Positions 9,428 to 19,835 of a stretch of 35,953 nucleotides of DNA are shown here, one piece after another. Both the position numbers and the translations under genes were made by a program. Location: assembly GCA_019694575.1 (NCBI GenBank), contig JAIBBR010000046.1, positions 1 through 35,953 of the forward strand, given 5' to 3'. How positions within the stretch are numbered: the stretch's first letter is position 1; every line of letters starts with the position of its first letter. Origin of the DNA: Myxococcaceae bacterium. GTDB taxonomy: Bacteria; Myxococcota; Myxococcia; Myxococcales; Myxococcaceae. A model generated the notes under the pieces. That model searched no databases and was not told the origin of the DNA. It saw only the letters and a program-made list of their open reading frames with translations.

Positions 9428-9913
9428 ATGGCTGACAGCTTTCCGATGACGTCTCAGGGTCTCAAGCGCATCAAAGACGAGCTCAAGCAGCTCCAGTCGG
9501 TCGATCGCATTAAAATCAGCCAAGAAATCGAGGTGGCCCGGGCGCACGGAGACTTGCGCGAAAACGCCGAGTACCACGCTGCCAAAGAAAAGCAGGGGCA
9601 CATTGAAGGCCGCATTATGGACCTCAACGGCGTTGTCGCTCGCGCCGAGATCATCGACGTCAGCGCGCTCAAAGGCTCCGAGAAAATCGTCTTCGGCGCC
9701 ACGGTGAAGTTGGTCGACTGCGAGACCGAGAAAGAAGCGACGTATCGCTTGGTCGGTGAATATGAAACCGACATCAAAAAGCGGTGGATCTCGATTACCT
9801 CGCCCGTCGCGCGCGGTTTGGTGGGCAAGAAGGTCGGTGATATCGCCACCATTCAAAGCCCAGGTGGCGCCCGCGAGTTCGAGATCGTCGGTGTCGAGTT
9901 CGAAGACATCTAA
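9428..9913 (+). CDS. greA: transcription elongation factor GreA
   Basis: A 161-residue protein, against 158 in E. coli. GreA binds the RNA polymerase secondary channel and stimulates cleavage of backtracked transcripts. The N-terminal coiled coil carries the acidic tip GDLRENAEYH with Asp42 and Glu45. The C-terminal FKBP-like domain includes SPVARGLVGKKVGD. ATG 9428 is chosen because GGAGG sits 4 bases upstream and the protein start then matches the family. It heads a tight plus-strand run; recG begins 16 bases after its stop. Confidence 0.97.
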   Translation: MADSFPMTSQGLKRIKDELKQLQSVDRIKISQEIEVARAHGDLRENAEYHAAKEKQGHIEGRIMDLNGVVARAEIIDVSALKGSEKIVFGATVKLVDCETEKEATYRLVGEYETDIKKRWISITSPVARGLVGKKVGDIATIQSPGGAREFEIVGVEFEDI

Positions 9914-9929
9914 GCTCAAGAGGTCGTTC

Positions 9930-12500
9930 ATGCCTCACCCGTTGGGCGCGCTGGTCGGCCCGCTCACCTATGCCAGCGGCCGTGACTTCGCCAACTTAGG
10001 TGCCATCAAAGCGCTGCGGCCGGTACTCGAAGGCGCGGTGGCGAGCGCGGCCCAGGCGGGGTTGGCGGCCGAACTGCAAGGTGTGCTCAAGGCCGAGCTG
10101 CCGCACATCGATCACGCTGATTCGAGCACCCGCCAAGCATCGGTGAAACGTTTGCTCGGAGTGCTGCGTGAAGCGGGGTTGCTTTTGGGCAACCAAGTGT
10201 CGCCGCAACCGAGTGCGAAGGTTTCTCCGCAGGCGATGATTCCTCCCCCGACTGCCCAGGTGCAGGCGCCCAGTGCTGAGCCGCCGAAGCGTGCGCGCGC
10301 GGTGAAAGGCAAGAATCGCGCGACGCCGGTCGCTGGCGCCGCGAAGACACCCCCAGCTGCTGACGCCGAAGCTCCCACGCGCATGTTGTCGATTTCTCCG
10401 CGCAGTGGGCCGCTCTCGACGCCGCTGGGCAAAGTCGGTTGGCGCGTCAACCCGCGGTTGATTGGAGCGCTCAACAAAAAGGGCGTTCGCAAAGTGGGTG
10501 ACGTGCTGTTTTTATTGCCGCGTGTTTACGAAGATCGCCGGCATTTGCGGCGCATCGCGCAGCTCACGGTGGGCGAGCGGGGAGTGTTCATCGCCGAAGT
10601 GCGCCGGGTCGAAGAAACGCGTGGCCGTGGAGGCCGCAATACTTTTCGCGCGGTGCTCGGCGACACCACCGGTTCTATCGCCGCGACGCATTTTCAAACG
10701 GGCCCGTGGCTCAAGGCGAAGTACCCGGTGGGCCGGCGGTTGGTCGTCTCGGGCGACGTGCGCCAATCGGTTTACGGCTGGGAAATACCGCACCCTGAAG
10801 TCGAGCCGGCCGACGACGCCGAAGGCTCTTCGATTCACTTCAACCGGGTGGTGCCGGTGTACCCCGGCTTCGAGCGCTATGAGCAACGCGCATTGCGCGA
10901 GCTGGTGTTCAAAGTGGCTGAAAAATTCGCTGACTCGATTGAAGAGCCGCTGCCCGAGAGCTTGACCGCGAAGTTGCGGCTGTTGCCGTTGAGCCATGCG
11001 CTCAGGTTGATTCATTTTCCCCTCGAGGGTGCGTCGCTCGACGAGCTCAATTTGCAGCAGTCGCCCGCGCACCAGCGCCTGGCGTTCGACGAGCTTTTCT
11101 TTTTGCAGCTCGGCGTGGCGTTGCGGCGGCGTGGGGTGAAGGTGAAAACCGGTACGGCCTTCAATGTCACCCAAGAAGGTTTGAAACAGGCAGAGGCGCT
11201 CTTTCCTTTTCAGCTCACGCAGGCGCAGCAGCGCGTGGTGGGGCAAATTTCGCGCGACATGGCGCGACCCGAGCCGATGAACCGGTTGCTTCAGGGCGAC
11301 GTGGGCTCGGGCAAGACGGCGGTCGCCGTGACCGCGGCGGCGTTGGCGGTGAGCGACGGCTACCAAGTCGCGGTGATGGCGCCGACCGAAATTCTGGCTG
11401 AGCAGCACTACCGTACGTTTCAGGCGCTGCTCAAACCGATTGGCGCAGAAACCGTGTTGCTCACCGGCGGCGGCAAAGTGACCGAGCGCCGTGCCCAGCG
11501 CGAAGGGCTTGCTTCGGGCCATTTCAAGGTGGCGGTGGGTACGCATGCGTTGCTTGAAAGCGGGGTTGATTTTCAAAAGTTGGGCCTGGTGGTGATCGAC
11601 GAGCAACACCGCTTCGGTGTGATGCAGCGTCACGCGTTGATGGCCAAGGGGCCGAGGCCCGATGTGCTGGTGATGACCGCCACGCCGATACCTCGCACGC
11701 TGGCGATGACGTTGTACGGAGATCTCGATGTGTCGGTGATCGACGAGCTGCCCCCCGGCCGTACGCCGATTCAAACCCGGGTGTACGTCGACAAAGCCCG
11801 GCCCAGCGCGTGGGAAATCGTCGATGCCGAGCTGAAAGCGGGCCATCAGGTTTACGTGGTGTACCCGCTGGTCGAAGAGTCAGAGAAAATGGATCTCGCC
11901 GACGCGACGAAAGGCGTCGCCACCTGGACCGAGCGTTTTCCCACCGCGCGGGTGGGGCTGCTCCACGGCCGCATGAAGAACGCTGAAAAAGAGCAGGTGA
12001 TGAGCGCGTTTCGCTCGCACCAAATCGACGTGTTGGTGTGTACGACGGTGATTGAAGTCGGCGTCGACGTACCCAACGCCTCGGTGATGGTGATTGAAGC
12101 CGCCGAACGGTTTGGGTTGTCGCAGTTGCACCAGTTGCGAGGCCGCGTGGGCCGGGGCGCTGCCCGCTCGTACTGCATGCTGCTGGCGGGTTATGCGCGC
12201 TCTGAAGAAGCACAGACCCGGCTCAAGGTGATGGAGGACAGCCACGACGGTTTCGTGATCGCCGAGAAAGATTTAGAGATTCGTGGCCCGGGCGAATTTT
12301 TGGGCACGCGCCAAAGCGGCATGCCCGAGTTGGCCGTCGCCAACTTGGGGCGCGATCAAGCCTTGCTTGCCACCGCGCAAGACGAAGCGCGGGCCATTGT
12401 CGCGGCCGACCCTCAACTGACAAAGCCCGAGCACCAACGGCTGGTGCGCGCGCTCGAAGAACGTTGGGAAGGGCGGCTCAAGTTGGCCGATGTGGGGTAG
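9930..12500 (+). CDS. recG: ATP-dependent DNA helicase RecG with long N-terminal extension
   Basis: An 856-residue protein, about 160 longer than E. coli RecG. RecG remodels stalled replication forks and Holliday junctions. The extra N-terminus has a small helical part (about residues 1-85), then a Pro/Ala/Lys-rich linker up to about 165. The canonical protein begins near RLIGALNKKGVRKVGDVLF with the wedge/OB domain. Walker A is GDVGSGKT (456-463) and Walker B is DEQH (557-560), followed by VMTATPIPRTLAMT and the RecG-type helical hairpin region LRGRVGRGAARSYC. ATG 9930 is preferred because AAGAGG lies upstream of it and downstream of the greA stop; longer in-frame starts would overlap greA. 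Confidence 0.96.
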   Translation: MPHPLGALVGPLTYASGRDFANLGAIKALRPVLEGAVASAAQAGLAAELQGVLKAELPHIDHADSSTRQASVKRLLGVLREAGLLLGNQVSPQPSAKVSPQAMIPPPTAQVQAPSAEPPKRARAVKGKNRATPVAGAAKTPPAADAEAPTRMLSISPRSGPLSTPLGKVGWRVNPRLIGALNKKGVRKVGDVLFLLPRVYEDRRHLRRIAQLTVGERGVFIAEVRRVEETRGRGGRNTFRAVLGDTTGSIAATHFQTGPWLKAKYPVGRRLVVSGDVRQSVYGWEIPHPEVEPADDAEGSSIHFNRVVPVYPGFERYEQRALRELVFKVAEKFADSIEEPLPESLTAKLRLLPLSHALRLIHFPLEGASLDELNLQQSPAHQRLAFDELFFLQLGVALRRRGVKVKTGTAFNVTQEGLKQAEALFPFQLTQAQQRVVGQISRDMARPEPMNRLLQGDVGSGKTAVAVTAAALAVSDGYQVAVMAPTEILAEQHYRTFQALLKPIGAETVLLTGGGKVTERRAQREGLASGHFKVAVGTHALLESGVDFQKLGLVVIDEQHRFGVMQRHALMAKGPRPDVLVMTATPIPRTLAMTLYGDLDVSVIDELPPGRTPIQTRVYVDKARPSAWEIVDAELKAGHQVYVVYPLVEESEKMDLADATKGVATWTERFPTARVGLLHGRMKNAEKEQVMSAFRSHQIDVLVCTTVIEVGVDVPNASVMVIEAAERFGLSQLHQLRGRVGRGAARSYCMLLAGYARSEEAQTRLKVMEDSHDGFVIAEKDLEIRGPGEFLGTRQSGMPELAVANLGRDQALLATAQDEARAIVAADPQLTKPEHQRLVRALEERWEGRLKLADVG

Positions 12501-12513
12501 GCTTTCGCACGCC

Positions 12514-13074
12514 ATGATTATCTGCCCGGTGTGTGAGAACCCGCAGGCCAGCGGCCCCGAATGCACGGTGTGCGGCAAAGATTTGCAAAGCCTCGCCGGC
12601 CCTGCACGGCCCCCGGCGCCATCGGCTCCCGTCGCTCCGTTGCCCGACTTGGAAGCGACGTTCGCCGCGCCGCTGGGTGAAGTGCCGGTGCAAAGGGTGG
12701 GTGAGCTCGAAGCCAGCCGTTACGAGCACGTCGAAGTGCCCAACCAGCCCATCGCGCAGCTCGATGCCTTGCCTGCTAACCCCGACGTGCCGGTGGAGCG
12801 CCTGGCCGAGCTCACCGTCGATCGCGTGCCTGAAGACCCCCATAAGACAGTGCTCCCGGCGGCGCGCAGCTGCCGTTATTGCGGCACACCGCTGGGCGCT
12901 GCAGCCGTGTGCAACCGCTGTGGCATGTCGGCGGGTTTGGCGCCTTTACCCAAACCGGCCGACGGCAAAAAGGCGGCCGCGCCTTGGGTGCGCTGCAGGG
13001 CATGCGGAGCGCCGGGGTATGCTCTTGAACCTTGCAAGGAATGTGGCCGCTTCGTGCCGCTACCCGAGCTATGA
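12514..13074 (+). CDS. protein with three zinc-ribbon CxxC modules
   Basis: A 186-residue protein with three pairs of CxxC motifs: CPVC/CTVC near the N-terminus, CRYC/CNRC near residue 125, and CRAC/CKEC near the C-terminus. These suit three zinc ribbons. Between the first and second lies an acidic, Pro-rich segment with degenerate repeats of the pattern Pro-Val/Ile-x-x-Leu/Val-x-x-Leu (PVQRVGELEAS, PIAQLDALPAN, PVERLAELTVD). There is no signal peptide or membrane span, so it is probably cytoplasmic. It lies 13 bases after recG in a run of nucleic-acid and nucleotide genes, but no family function is recognised. Confidence 0.85.
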   Translation: MIICPVCENPQASGPECTVCGKDLQSLAGPARPPAPSAPVAPLPDLEATFAAPLGEVPVQRVGELEASRYEHVEVPNQPIAQLDALPANPDVPVERLAELTVDRVPEDPHKTVLPAARSCRYCGTPLGAAAVCNRCGMSAGLAPLPKPADGKKAAAPWVRCRACGAPGYALEPCKECGRFVPLPEL

Positions 13075-13116
13075 CGTGCGCGGCCCATTTTGAAGCCATC
13101 ACTCAAAAGAGACACC

Positions 13117-13464
13117 GTGTCGATTCCGTCAGAGAAACAGAAGTCACATGAGGCGTACTTCGCGTTGCAAACGCAGCTGTCGACCCGCCGCAGCATTCGT
13201 CATTTTGCCCACGCGGCGATTGCTTCGTTGGTGGCGTTCACCGCGATCGCGACGTCAGCCAAGCTCCACTTAGATTATGGCTATGAGTTTCCCGCGTACC
13301 CGTACGCCGCGCTCGGTTTGGGTCTGCTCGCGGCCAGCTATGGCTTGGTGTGCGGTGTGAGGGGCTTTTTCGCCCACCGCCGTGAACGTGAGCAGTACCG
13401 GCTGCTGCAAGAAATGCGGCGCGCGTTGAACCTCGACGATCCGTCAGCACTGTTACCGCGATGA
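13117..13464 (+). CDS. small two-helix membrane protein, unknown function
   Basis: A 115-residue protein from GTG 13117, which has a weak AGAG upstream. An in-frame TTG at 13090 would add nine residues, so the start is uncertain. It has a polar N-terminus and two predicted membrane segments (about HAAIASLVAFTAIATSA and YAALGLGLLAASYGLVCGV). A basic cytoplasmic-type tail follows with HRREREQYRLLQEMRRALNL, which may be helical. It overlaps tmk by four bases (ATGA), so the two are translationally coupled. No family is recognised. Confidence 0.75.
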   Translation: MSIPSEKQKSHEAYFALQTQLSTRRSIRHFAHAAIASLVAFTAIATSAKLHLDYGYEFPAYPYAALGLGLLAASYGLVCGVRGFFAHRREREQYRLLQEMRRALNLDDPSALLPR

Positions 13465-14087
13465 GCCGAGGCCGCTTCATCGTTCTTGAAGGGCTCGACG
13501 GAGCCGGCACCACCACCCAAGGCGAGCGCCTGGGCAAAGCGCTGCGAGGGCCCAAGCGCAGCGTGTTGTTGACCCGCGAGCCTTCAGACGGCCCGATTGG
13601 CACCTTGCTCCGTCAAGCGTTGACCGGTCGCGTGGCGCTGCCCAATGGGCAGGGGCCCCTGACGCCCGCCACTTTGGCGCTGCTCTTCGCCGCCGATCGC
13701 GTCGATCATTTGGCCGCTGATGTCGAGCCGGCCTTGAAGCGTGGCACTTGGGTGCTGAGCGATCGCTATTTGTTGTCGTCGTTGGCGTATCAAGCGCTCG
13801 ACAACCCCATGGGGTGGGTCTTAGAAATCAACCGCTGGTCGCGTACGCCTGACCTGACGCTCTTTGTCGATGTCACCGCCGCCACCGCGGCGCAGCGCCG
13901 GGGTGGGCGCGGGGGCCGGGCCGAGCTTTTCGAGCGTGACGTGCTGCAGCGGCGCACGCGCAAGCTCTACCAAAAAGCAATTGCCGTTCGCCGGCGCGCG
14001 GGTGAACGCATCGTGGTGATTGACGGCTCACAAGCGGTCGAAGCGGTGACGCGCGACGCAATCACTGCCATCAAGAAGGCCTTCTAG
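13461..14087 (+). CDS. tmk: thymidylate kinase with altered P-loop
   Basis: A 208-residue protein that phosphorylates dTMP to dTDP. The start SRGRFIVLEGLDGAG is typical. The conserved VLSDRYLLSSLAYQ (DRY motif, substrate binding) and a Gly/Arg-rich LID segment (RRGGRGGRAELFERD) are present. The Walker A loop reads GLDGAGTTTQ at residues 11-20, so the lysine normally found before the Thr/Ser is Thr17. The DNA at 13499-13528 gives three consecutive ACC codons there. The LID arginines may compensate. It overlaps the membrane-protein gene by ATGA and is followed immediately by the cinA-like gene. Confidence 0.93.
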   Translation: MSRGRFIVLEGLDGAGTTTQGERLGKALRGPKRSVLLTREPSDGPIGTLLRQALTGRVALPNGQGPLTPATLALLFAADRVDHLAADVEPALKRGTWVLSDRYLLSSLAYQALDNPMGWVLEINRWSRTPDLTLFVDVTAATAAQRRGGRGGRAELFERDVLQRRTRKLYQKAIAVRRRAGERIVVIDGSQAVEAVTRDAITAIKKAF

Positions 14088-14822
14088 GTGACGCCCTCAG
14101 GAGCTGCCGCGCTGATCATTGGCAACGAAGTGCTCACCGCCAAGGTGAACGATCAAAACGGCCCGTACCTGATTCGGCGTTTGCGCGAGCAGGGCATTGG
14201 GCTGCACCGTGTTTATGCCGTGCCCGACGAAATCGACGCCATCGTCGAGGCGCTCCTTTCGGCCCGGCGTGCCGCCCGGTGGGTCTTCACCAGTGGAGGC
14301 ATTGGCCCCACCCACGACGATGTCACCGTGCGCGCGGTAGCGCTCGCGTTGGGCTGCTCGGTGGTGCGCATGCCCGAAATGGAAGTGCTGGTGCGTGCGC
14401 ACTATGGCGAGAAGCTCACGCCCGAAGCGTTGCGCTTGGCCGAAGCGCCCGCAGGCTCGCACCTCTGGTTTCAAAATGGCCTGCGCTACCCGGTGCTGGT
14501 GTGCAACGACGTGTTCATGCTCCCGGGTGTGCCGGAGCTCTTCAAGCTGCAGCTCGAGGTGGTGTTGGAGCGATTGCCGAAGGGCTCTTTATCAACCGCG
14601 GTGTTGTATTTATCGTTAATCGAGGCAGAAATAGCCGCCGCCATCGATCAAGTCGCCTTAAGCCTGCCGCAGGTCGCCATTGGCTCGTACCCGACTTTCG
14701 ACCCCACGGCTGACTACCGGGTGAAAATTACCGTCGAGCATGTTGACGGTAAAGCCGTGGCCGAAGCGGTGACGCGCATCGTGAAGTCGTTGCCTTCGGG
14801 CGCGCTCGTTCGCCGCGAATAG
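14088..14822 (+). CDS. CinA-type MoaB/Mog-fold domain protein
   Basis: A 244-residue protein starting with GTG directly after the tmk stop. It matches the N-terminal domain of CinA (COG1058): AALIIGNEVLTAKVNDQNG, then the molybdopterin-binding-like signature FTSGGIGPTHDDVT, then FMLPGVPELFK. The C-terminal nicotinamide-nucleotide amidase domain of full CinA is absent. In the family the COG1058 domain is linked to ADP-ribose or NAD-derivative pyrophosphatase activity, but the substrate here is uncertain. Its TAG is immediately followed by the stop codon of the convergent TPR gene. Confidence 0.88.
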   Translation: MTPSGAAALIIGNEVLTAKVNDQNGPYLIRRLREQGIGLHRVYAVPDEIDAIVEALLSARRAARWVFTSGGIGPTHDDVTVRAVALALGCSVVRMPEMEVLVRAHYGEKLTPEALRLAEAPAGSHLWFQNGLRYPVLVCNDVFMLPGVPELFKLQLEVVLERLPKGSLSTAVLYLSLIEAEIAAAIDQVALSLPQVAIGSYPTFDPTADYRVKITVEHVDGKAVAEAVTRIVKSLPSGALVRRE

Positions 14823-17800
14823 TTACAGTAGCGCGAAGCCCAACCGCTGCCGCAGCTTGAAGAAGTCGTCAGAGAGCGCGAAGGCCATTAGCTCGCGCAC
14901 CTCGTGCCGTTGCGACACGGCGTAGCGAATCGCTTCGGGGGTGTCAGCCCGGGTGCCCCCGGCGCTGTCGTCTTTGAGCATGGTGGCGAGCGACGACGTG
15001 ATGTCGCCCGAAAGGGCCAACCCAGCGCGATCGGCCGAGAGCGAAATGCCTTCTAAGAAAGCAGGCAACGCCAAGTCTTTGAGGTTGGCGAGCTGCGCCG
15101 CCGGTTCTTCGAGCGCGCGCAACGCTTTGCGTGAGTACGCCTTGCGCAAGGCTTTCGAAGCATCGTCGTTCTTTTTGCCCAGGCCAGTGAAGTGCGGCTG
15201 GTGAATGCGAATCGAGTTGCCCAGCAGATCAGCCGTTTCTCCCACCGACAGTTTTCGCAACACGGCGGTCTTGTCGAGCAGGCCCAACGCACCGCGGCCG
15301 AGCAGAAAGCGTTGCTCCCGTGCGTTGAAGCGGCGCACCACTTCTTGCCCTACGCACACCGAAAGCGGCTCGGTGGTGTCGAGGCCCACCAGCACTTTCT
15401 TCGACTGGTACACTTCGAGCTCTTCGACGCCAAAGATCTGCGCCAACGCCCGCACTTCTTTGAACACCGGGTGATCGTTCTTCAGGCGATCTGTTTTGCG
15501 ATCGACCCCCAGCTGCTCCAGAGCGGGTGGGTGTACTTTGGTCAGCTGGTCGCCGATCGCTCGCAACACGTCGAGCAGCGGAGTGCGTGCCTGCGGGTGA
15601 TGCAGCAACTGCACGTCGGCGGCGGCGAGAACGTGCGAAGTGTCTTTCGGCAACCGGTTACGGCCGTCGTTGTAGAACGCCAGCTCGGCTTCGGTGCCCG
15701 CGCGCAGAAAATTCAAAACACCCGCGGTACAGAATGCTTTGTCGAGCTGCTTGCTCTGCTCCCAAAGACGAAAGAGCGCGTGCAAGCTGTCGGCGCGGCC
15801 CGGTTCAATCTTCAGCAGGGTGCGGTGCGTTTCTACCGCCATCGACGACTGCGAAGGGTCACGCGAATATAAATCGGCGATCGCAATGTGGGCCTGCAAG
15901 TGCTGTGGCGCTAAGTCGAGCACGGAGCGATAGGTGGCGATCGCCTTGGGCGCGTTGTCCATCTGGCGGGCGTACAGCTCGGCGACGCGCAACTTGAGCT
16001 GCAGCGCCCGTTGGGTGTCAGACGCGTGCGACACTTGCTGCTCGAGCATTTGCACCAGCTCGTTGACGTTGCCGAGCTTCTCGTAGAGCACCGCCAAACG
16101 GTCGAGCACCGTGGCGTCGCCCGGCGCCCACTGCAGCGCCTGCCGGTAAATGGTGACGGCTTCTTTGGGGTCTTTCAGGCCTTCTTCGTAAACCTTGGCC
16201 AGCGCAATGGCGTGACGCGCGCGGGCGTGGGGTGACTTCTCAATCGCGATTGCTTTTTTCAGACAATCGGCCGCGCCGGTCCACGTTTGTGAAGCCATGT
16301 AGACCAGTGCCAAGCGCTCCAAGGCCTCGACGCTGTCGGGCTCTGACGCGAGCGCGGTTTGCAAGTGCGCCGCGGCCCGGGTGCCGTCGCCCAACTGATC
16401 GGTGTAGAGCGCGCCCAACTTCAAGTGAATGGCCGCCAAGTGCTTGGGGTCGCCTCCTTGTTGCACGCGCACCGAATAGGCCGCGGCCGCTTCGGCATAA
16501 TTCTGCGCTTCCAAAGCCAGGTCACCTTTCAGCTCCAAGGCTTGGGTGTGGGTGGGCTGGGCCACGAGCGCCTTGTCGAGCAGCTCGGCTGCGCGCACCT
16601 TGTTCTTCATGCCTTCTAAGTGCGCCTTGGCCGCCGCGAAGAAGTGGCTCGCCGCCACGATGTTGTCTTTCGCCGCCAACTTCGCATCGCCCCGCCGCTC
16701 GTTGAGCGCCGCCAAATCGCTCGCGCCGCCCTTCGAGGCCAGCAAGTCATCGAGCGCCGGCCCCGCTACTGGGTGCAGCGGTTCTCTCGCCAGCACTTTT
16801 TGAAAATAAGAGACCGCCATGTCGGGGTTGTGCAGCTTCTCAATCGAAAACCGGCCCGCGTGCAGCAGTGCGTCGATCGCGGTGGCGGGGTCTTTCGCGT
16901 TCAACGCCAGGTTGTCGAACGTCGCCAACGCTTGGTTGTGGTTGCCTTGCTCGGCGTGAATGCGCGCCAAGCCGGTGAGCGCAGGGTAGAGGCCGGGAGA
17001 CAACTTGAGCGCCGTTTCGTACGCGCTCGTGGCCTTGCCCAGTTCGCCCAGCGGGCTGAAATACAAGTCGCCCAGGCGCAGCGACACGTTCACCAGGTCT
17101 TGCTCTTCGGTCAGTGTGGCGCGCCGCTTTTCGAGCAAGTCGACCAAAGCCCGGGCATCACCCACGCGGCTCAGCACGCGCTCGAGCATGAAGCCGAGCG
17201 ACTCGTCGTTAGGGTCGGTTTCCCAAGTCGACTTGAGCTGCTGCACCAACGCCTCGGTGGGCTTGGCCACCGCGCCGACTGACTGTTCGAGCGCTGACAG
17301 GCGCATCGCCGCTGCCAACTTTGCGTCGCCAATGGCTTCGGCCAGCCGGGCGCGCAGTTCCATGCGGCGCGGTTTGTCGCCTGAACGAATGCGCTCGAGC
17401 AGCTTCAAAGCCGACAGGTTGTTCGGTTCGAGCGAAAGCACGCTCTCGCAGCACTGCGCCGCGCGGTTGGGCTCGTTGAGCCGGTCGAGATAGAGCCGGG
17501 CCAACTTCAGCCACGAGGCCACACGCATCGCCGACGACCCGGCCTGCGTTTGACGGTCGAGCACCAAAATCAGCTCCTTGACGTCGTCTTTGCCGGTGAG
17601 CAGCCGTTCGAGCTGTTGCAGCGCGGGGGTGTGGTTGGGGTTCAACCGCAGCGCTTCTTGGTAACCCTCGGCCGCCTGGTCGGTGTTCTTGAGCTGATCT
17701 TCCCAAATCGCCGCTGCTTGAAACATTGCGTTGGCGCGCTCTTGGGGGTCAGTGCGGTTCGCGGCTTCGCTCTTCAAAATTTCAATCACTTCTTCCCACG

Positions 17801-19835
17801 CGCCTTGCTGCCGGTACATGTGCCCCAGCGCGCGAATGGCGGGAAAGTAGTGGGCAGAAAGCTGGAGCACCGCGCGATACGAAGCCAGCGCTTCACTTTC
17901 TTTCTTCAGCTTTTGTTCGTAGAGCTCGCCGATTTTGTACGTGAGTGCGGCGGCTTGCTCGGGAGAAGAAGCGATCTCGGCTTCAGCCCGGTACATGCGC
18001 ACCAGTGCTTCCCACTGTTCGGTTTGAAAATAGAGCCGGCCCAGCGCCTTGAGCGCCGGCAGGTACGAGGGCGCCAGCCCAAGCACACGCTCGTAGGTAG
18101 CGATGGCGCCGTCGCGGTCTTTGACGTGCTCTTCGAGAATTTCAGCGTTGCGGTGGGTAAGTGACACCACTTGCTTGGTGTCGCCCGAAAGTGTCGCTTC
18201 ACGCTCGTGAAACTCAATCACGTCGGCCCATTGGCCCACGCGCTCGTAAAGGCGGGCCAAGCTGCGCACGGTGCCCAGGTGTTCAGGCGCGAGCTCGTGC
18301 GTACGCCGCAATGTTTCAATCGCGTGTGGCAGGTCGTCGAGTCGGTCTTCGTAAATGCTGGCGATCTTCTGCAGGGTGCCGATTTGCTGCTCTTTGTCGG
18401 TGGTCTGCAGCAAGTCTTGCTCGTGCATCTGCACCAAATCGCCCCAGCGGCTCTGTTTTTCGAAGAGCCGGGTGAGCGCTTTCTGCGCCGGTAAGTAGCC
18501 AGGAGAAAGCTGCAGACATTGGTTGTAGCGGGCGATCGCGTCTTCTTGCTCTTTCAACCGCTCTTCGAGCACCTCGGCCGCTTTATACAGCCGCGCGGCT
18601 TTCTGCTTCGGGTCGTCGGTGGCGGCGATTTCGGCGTCGTACGTCGAGAGCAGCCCGAGCCAGTTTTCACTGCGGTGGTAGAGCTTGCCGAGCGCCGCGA
18701 GCGACGTGGTGTGGCCGGGAATTTTCTGCAAAATCGCGTGGTAGCGGGTGATGGCGTCGTTGTCGCGCTTGAGCTTCTCTTCGTACAAGGCGGCGAGCCG
18801 AAGATTGAGCGCAACCAATTCGCTCTCGTCGTTCAGGTAAGTCACCCAGGTGCTGAGCACGTCAGCCAACTCTTCGTGGCGGGCCGTGCTTTCGTAAATG
18901 CGAGCCAGCTCCGACAAGATCAACGGCTCGGCGGGGCTTACCCGGCGCGCTGCGTTGAGCGCGGCCAAGGCGTCTTCCATACGCTCGAGGCGCTCGTAGG
19001 CTTTGGCGATCTGCAAATAGGTTGGGGCGGCCTGCGCTCCCAGCAATTCAGCTTCGGCGGCGAGGGCGCTCAATTCTTCATCGACGGTGCCTTCACGCTG
19101 CGAAACACGTTTGATCGCCGCGAGCAGCAGAGGGTCTTTGCGGTCGAGCTTGAAAGCCTCGCGAAACACCGTCGCCGCTTCGGGCAAATTTTTCAGCCGA
19201 TCTTCGAGAATCAAACCCGCCGCGAGCAAATAGTGCGCCTGCGCCGCAGGCTCTTGCACCACCTTGGCCAATAACCGTTGCACTTTGACGACTTGAAGGT
19301 GGTCGCCTTTTTCAGAGTAAATCTGCTCGAGCTGGCAGAGCACGGTGGCGTCTTCGGGGTCTAACGCCAAACATTGGTTGTAAGCACCCAACGCGTCAGC
19401 TTCTCGCGAGAGCTTTTGATCGAGCACGTGCCCTTTTTCAAAAAGCAGCGCGGCGCGGGTACGCGGCGTTTGCGTGGCGTTCAGCTCAGCGTCGATCAAC
19501 TGCACCACCATTACCCAGTTGCCGACTTCGGCGAACAACCGTCGAGCGGCCCGAATGTTGGCCAAAAACCGCGGCGCCAACTTGTAGGCGCTCTGGTACG
19601 CCACGGCTGCATTGCGCGGGTGCTTGAGCGGCGATTCCCACAACAAACCCATTTCGTGAAAGAGCAGAGCGGCGGTGGGGTTGGTGCCCATCGCCTTCGC
19701 TTCACGCTCGAGCGCGGTGACCCTGGCACGCGCTTCTTCTTCGACGGGGCCCGCGGCGTGCCCCGGAGCCGAAGGTGCCGATGGTACCGGCGTCGCTGAT
19801 GACACCGGGCGAGGTGAATCGTTCCGCTCAGTCAT
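14823..19835 (-). CDS. giant TPR-repeat protein (1670 residues)
   Basis: A very long, apparently cytoplasmic protein with no signal peptide or membrane segment. After a Pro/Ser-rich N-terminus (about 30 residues), nearly 1400 residues form TPR-like helical repeats. A 72-residue double repeat is clear in the central part, with units starting [24 protein letters not shown] and [12 protein letters not shown]. The last 270 or so residues are not TPR and include [20 protein letters not shown] and [10 protein letters not shown]. Such arrays act as protein-interaction platforms. The ATG overlaps the hutH stop (ATGA), so the two genes are coupled. Function unknown. It ends back to back with the cinA-like gene with no gap. 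Confidence 0.93.
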   Translation of the reverse strand: MTERNDSPRPVSSATPVPSAPSAPGHAAGPVEEEARARVTALEREAKAMGTNPTAALLFHEMGLLWESPLKHPRNAAVAYQSAYKLAPRFLANIRAARRLFAEVGNWVMVVQLIDAELNATQTPRTRAALLFEKGHVLDQKLSREADALGAYNQCLALDPEDATVLCQLEQIYSEKGDHLQVVKVQRLLAKVVQEPAAQAHYLLAAGLILEDRLKNLPEAATVFREAFKLDRKDPLLLAAIKRVSQREGTVDEELSALAAEAELLGAQAAPTYLQIAKAYERLERMEDALAALNAARRVSPAEPLILSELARIYESTARHEELADVLSTWVTYLNDESELVALNLRLAALYEEKLKRDNDAITRYHAILQKIPGHTTSLAALGKLYHRSENWLGLLSTYDAEIAATDDPKQKAARLYKAAEVLEERLKEQEDAIARYNQCLQLSPGYLPAQKALTRLFEKQSRWGDLVQMHEQDLLQTTDKEQQIGTLQKIASIYEDRLDDLPHAIETLRRTHELAPEHLGTVRSLARLYERVGQWADVIEFHEREATLSGDTKQVVSLTHRNAEILEEHVKDRDGAIATYERVLGLAPSYLPALKALGRLYFQTEQWEALVRMYRAEAEIASSPEQAAALTYKIGELYEQKLKKESEALASYRAVLQLSAHYFPAIRALGHMYRQQGAWEEVIEILKSEAANRTDPQERANAMFQAAAIWEDQLKNTDQAAEGYQEALRLNPNHTPALQQLERLLTGKDDVKELILVLDRQTQAGSSAMRVASWLKLARLYLDRLNEPNRAAQCCESVLSLEPNNLSALKLLERIRSGDKPRRMELRARLAEAIGDAKLAAAMRLSALEQSVGAVAKPTEALVQQLKSTWETDPNDESLGFMLERVLSRVGDARALVDLLEKRRATLTEEQDLVNVSLRLGDLYFSPLGELGKATSAYETALKLSPGLYPALTGLARIHAEQGNHNQALATFDNLALNAKDPATAIDALLHAGRFSIEKLHNPDMAVSYFQKVLAREPLHPVAGPALDDLLASKGGASDLAALNERRGDAKLAAKDNIVAASHFFAAAKAHLEGMKNKVRAAELLDKALVAQPTHTQALELKGDLALEAQNYAEAAAAYSVRVQQGGDPKHLAAIHLKLGALYTDQLGDGTRAAAHLQTALASEPDSVEALERLALVYMASQTWTGAADCLKKAIAIEKSPHARARHAIALAKVYEEGLKDPKEAVTIYRQALQWAPGDATVLDRLAVLYEKLGNVNELVQMLEQQVSHASDTQRALQLKLRVAELYARQMDNAPKAIATYRSVLDLAPQHLQAHIAIADLYSRDPSQSSMAVETHRTLLKIEPGRADSLHALFRLWEQSKQLDKAFCTAGVLNFLRAGTEAELAFYNDGRNRLPKDTSHVLAAADVQLLHHPQARTPLLDVLRAIGDQLTKVHPPALEQLGVDRKTDRLKNDHPVFKEVRALAQIFGVEELEVYQSKKVLVGLDTTEPLSVCVGQEVVRRFNAREQRFLLGRGALGLLDKTAVLRKLSVGETADLLGNSIRIHQPHFTGLGKKNDDASKALRKAYSRKALRALEEPAAQLANLKDLALPAFLEGISLSADRAGLALSGDITSSLATMLKDDSAGGTRADTPEAIRYAVSQRHEVRELMAFALSDDFFKLRQRLGFALL

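Noticed and set aside
10512-11846. A 444-codon minus-strand open frame inside recG
   Set aside because: Composition is Arg/His/Gln-rich as expected for an antisense shadow; recG motifs are unambiguous on the plus strand.
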